A stretch of 64,000 bases of DNA from Emticicia sp. CRIBPO (GTDB lineage Bacteria > Bacteroidota > Bacteroidia > Cytophagales > Spirosomataceae): positions 637,597-701,596 of the forward strand of contig NZ_JAAAKV010000002.1 in NCBI RefSeq assembly GCF_009905725.1, written 5' to 3'. This document shows positions 61,813 through 64,000 of the stretch, in pieces. Under the pieces are notes generated by a model. That model saw only the letters and a program-made list of their open reading frames with translations. It did no database searches and had not been told where the DNA came from. Numbering within the stretch: position 1 is the stretch's first letter; each line of letters begins with the position of its first letter. The translations under genes and the position numbers were made by a program.

Positions 61813-63444
61813 ATGGATTCTATCAATAAAAAAGGCATTTGGATTCTAATCATTGTTCCCATCATTTTCCATATTTTGCAAATTTCAAGGTTTGCCATCA
61901 ACTATCCCATTTCAGATGAATTCAGAGATATATTGGAACCCTTTGTTTATTTTGACAAGGCCGATACACTCAAAACGAAAATATTCTACCTTTTCCTCCC
62001 GGAAAATGAAAGTATCCCTGCTTTTTTAAGAGCAGTAACGATCATTTTTGAGAAATTAACAGGTCAGATAAACTTTATCCATCTTCTGGCCTTTGGAAAT
62101 CTTTTCGTTTTCCTTCTTTTTTGGGTCTATTATAAAGTCTATTCAGGAGGTAAAAACCTTTATGCACTGGCAATTGCCAGTATTTGTATATTCAATGCCT
62201 GTTTATATGAAAGTACCAGCAGATCAGACATTACCATCTACCAGATATCATCCATTGCTCTGTCTTTCCTGGTATTTTATCTGCTGGCCTTTAATGAAGA
62301 AAAGTTAGGTACCAGCAAAAAAGTTGTTCTCCTGGTTGCATTGACTATACTACCGTTTACCAATGGCAACGGCTTTTTTACCATTGTACTATCGATGCTA
62401 TACCTGGCCTTATACAGAAAAGATAACTTCTGGCGGGTTCTGCTGCCTATATTTATCATCCAGGTAGCCCTTTACGTGTATTTTGCCAGTCCTTCTCACA
62501 GGGAGGGTACCATTGGTCTCATCATCAGGTATAATTATCAGCTGATCATTGCTACTTTCATCCTGTGCGGTGGAATTTTCCAGATTTTCAGTGGTGACAC
62601 CGGCCTGGTTATGACATTCATCGCAGGGTTGTTTCTTACCATCTTCCCTGCGATTGTACTCTTAAAAGCCATCAGGACAAAAAAATATCACTTTGAAACT
62701 CTGGTTTTCATTTTCGTGATGCTTTCTGTTGCAGCGATTCTTGTGAAGCGGTACAACTATTTCCTTGCCGGATATTTCTCCGTCTTATCTCCCCACTACA
62801 AGATTTTCAGTATGATGCTCTTTATTCTGAATGTCCAGTTGTTCTTTAATTATGTAAAAAGCAACCTCCTGAAAATCGCTGTTCTTATTCTGGCAATCTC
62901 GCTTAACCTGATCTGGTTTATTAAAACAAAACCTGCCTTACAGGAGCAGGCAAAGAATCAGATCACCGAACTCATTAATATTGAAAATAAAATGATCAAT
63001 AGCTCTGTCAAGGACTTCTATATGCCCTCTCAGGCCAACTATGAATACCTGAAATCAAGAGACATTTTTCATCCTAAGGAACTGATCAGCAGAATCAATT
63101 ATGAAATAAATAACAATGCAAGGCAAACCGCCGCTGATTTTGAGTTAACCGAAGTTACCTATGAAGATTTCGAAAAGAGAGAGTGGGCGTACAATAAAGA
63201 AAAAATCTATAAAATAAGCGTTAAAGGGAAGTTTGACAGGAATTACAGTTACTATTTCCAGATCATAGATAAGGATCAGAGATACATACTGACTGAGGCA
63301 AAACCTGAAGCTATCAGTTTTATAGACAGGGTCAAAAATAAATTCCCGTATTCAGCTTCATTAAATGAAGATGTTTATTTGGGTGTATATAATATCGGCA
63401 AACCTGTTCAGGTCAAAGTAATAGAATGTAAAAATTTCTATTGA
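61813..63444 (+). CDS. Polytopic membrane protein, possibly glycosyltransferase-like
   Basis: A 543-residue protein with ten or more membrane helices in the first 380 residues and a soluble C-terminal part of about 160. An acidic pair early after helix one (FAINYPISDEFRDILEPF) and the general layout recall lipid-linked-sugar glycosyltransferases of the GT-C type, but I recognise no diagnostic motif. It stands alone with its own promoter and terminator. Sequence is AT-richer and more lysine-rich than its neighbours, which may suggest acquisition. Function not assigned. Confidence 0.7.
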   Translation: MDSINKKGIWILIIVPIIFHILQISRFAINYPISDEFRDILEPFVYFDKADTLKTKIFYLFLPENESIPAFLRAVTIIFEKLTGQINFIHLLAFGNLFVFLLFWVYYKVYSGGKNLYALAIASICIFNACLYESTSRSDITIYQISSIALSFLVFYLLAFNEEKLGTSKKVVLLVALTILPFTNGNGFFTIVLSMLYLALYRKDNFWRVLLPIFIIQVALYVYFASPSHREGTIGLIIRYNYQLIIATFILCGGIFQIFSGDTGLVMTFIAGLFLTIFPAIVLLKAIRTKKYHFETLVFIFVMLSVAAILVKRYNYFLAGYFSVLSPHYKIFSMMLFILNVQLFFNYVKSNLLKIAVLILAISLNLIWFIKTKPALQEQAKNQITELINIENKMINSSVKDFYMPSQANYEYLKSRDIFHPKELISRINYEINNNARQTAADFELTEVTYEDFEKREWAYNKEKIYKISVKGKFDRNYSYYFQIIDKDQRYILTEAKPEAISFIDRVKNKFPYSASLNEDVYLGVYNIGKPVQVKVIECKNFY

Positions 63445-63477
63445 TCCAGAATCGGTCGGGATACAAATCTTAAGCCT

Positions 63478-63505
63478 GGGTGATAAACTTTTATCACCCT
63501 TTTTT
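63478..63505 (+). terminator. Terminator after the polytopic membrane protein gene
   Basis: GGGTGATAA (63478-63486) pairs with TTATCACCC (63491-63499), followed by six T. Confidence 0.92.
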
Positions 63506-63849
63506 ACGCCCTTTTAAAAAACTATGACAAGCTCTCAGATTCTTTCCGGATATTCAATCCTATCAAATTCATTGCTCTCTATCGACCAAAACACTTTCCG
63601 GTCAAGCCCTGTTGACTCTCTCTTGCCGATATTAAATACGTAAAAGCATTCTATAATGGCTTAGATCAATTAAAGACCTTCTAAACAACCATATTCCCTT
63701 AAACACCGAAAGCTCCTCCATCACTGGTGAAGCCTCTCCTAATTTCAAATCTCTATACTAATTGACCGGACTTTATTAGCTTTAAACGAGAATCTTCAAG
63801 CAATTCCATTCATATTCCCCACTTAAGTCTTATAGCCCCTTCTAAACGC
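63506..63849. other. Non-coding region
   Basis: About 340 bases in which I see no gene, promoter or convincing repeat on either strand. Confidence 0.5.
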
Positions 63850-63850
63850 C

Positions 63851-63880
63851 AAAAAGCCTGAGTATTTCTACTGAAGCTTT
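63851..63880 (-). terminator. Terminator-type hairpin repeat, copy 1
   Basis: Minus strand: AAAGCTTCAGTAGAAATACT followed by CAGGCTTTTT. Arms of 11 bases with one mismatch and a T-run. Nearly identical to 63950-63979. Confidence 0.6.
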
Positions 63881-63949
63881 CAACCTATCAGACTGGCCCT
63901 TGGGAGCCATTCTGATCCCTTTTTCCTTTCTCTGGTAGATTTAAACACA

Positions 63950-63979
63950 AAAAAGCCTCAGTATTACTACTGAAGCTTA
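63950..63979 (-). terminator. Terminator-type hairpin repeat, copy 2
   Basis: Minus strand: TAAGCTTCAGTAGTAATACT followed by GAGGCTTTTTT. Same hairpin as copy 1. It probably ends a minus-strand gene lying beyond the window; the two copies look like a local duplication of the terminator. Confidence 0.65.
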
Positions 63980-64000
63980 TTGTATAATTAAATTCTGGCA

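Overview
This window is a stretch of chromosome from a member of the Bacteroidota, most likely a Cytophagales-type bacterium; that rank is inferred. The evidence is SusC/SusD-type uptake proteins, many lipoproteins with a short lipobox, an HmuY-type haem protein, CarboxypepD_reg-like domains, and promoters with the Bacteroidota -7 element TAnnTTTG. I saw no rRNA, tRNA, CRISPR array or complete insertion sequence.

Layout. 1-5.1 kb: a minus-strand haem-uptake operon (Fur-family regulator, TonB receptor with haem-receptor signature, HmuY-type lipoprotein, small CxxCxxC protein, HmuT-type binding protein cut by the window edge). 5.6-11.7 kb: an FtsX/MacB-type permease, a highly structured intergenic element, tgt, a glycosyltransferase and an LptF/LptG permease. 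11.8-14 kb: a DtxR-family regulator divergent from an NRAMP metal transporter, with a palindromic operator between them. 14-20 kb: a frameshifted methyltransferase, an AsmA-like protein, metG and a DinB-like protein.

20-32.6 kb is an alpha-glucan-type polysaccharide utilisation locus on the minus strand: GH53, SusC, SusD, a SusE-like protein with three repeated modules, and two GH13 enzymes. Just upstream lies an unusual regulator with two carbohydrate-binding-like domains outside the membrane, seven membrane spans and an AraC-type DNA-binding domain inside. 33-39.2 kb is a plus-strand catabolic operon: GH88 hydrolase, old-yellow-enzyme reductase, SDR, Tat-exported Gfo/Idh oxidoreductase and MFS transporter.

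39.5-44.5 kb holds an MFS transporter and the start of the division/cell-wall cluster (rsmH, an ftsL-like gene, ftsI). 44.6-53.3 kb: S9 peptidase, a TetR/SDR/DUF2798 unit with two copies of one operator, an M14 carboxypeptidase, a CarboxypepD_reg-like protein, pfkB and an ABC exporter. 53.4-59.4 kb is a five-gene minus-strand operon (permease, glutamine-synthetase-like ligase, Fe-alcohol dehydrogenase, PuuD-like hydrolase, aldehyde dehydrogenase) whose gene set fits gamma-glutamyl-dependent breakdown of an amino alcohol such as ethanolamine. 59.5-61.5 kb: a small winged-helix regulator unit with repeated operator sites. 61.8-63.4 kb: a polytopic membrane protein. The last 550 bases are non-coding and carry two copies of a minus-strand terminator hairpin.

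The best candidates for undescribed biology are the carbohydrate-domain/7TM/AraC regulator beside the Sus-like locus, the BMC-independent amino-alcohol operon, the GH88/ene-reductase operon, the structured element at 7977-8126, and the HmuY-type protein that lacks the usual haem ligands.
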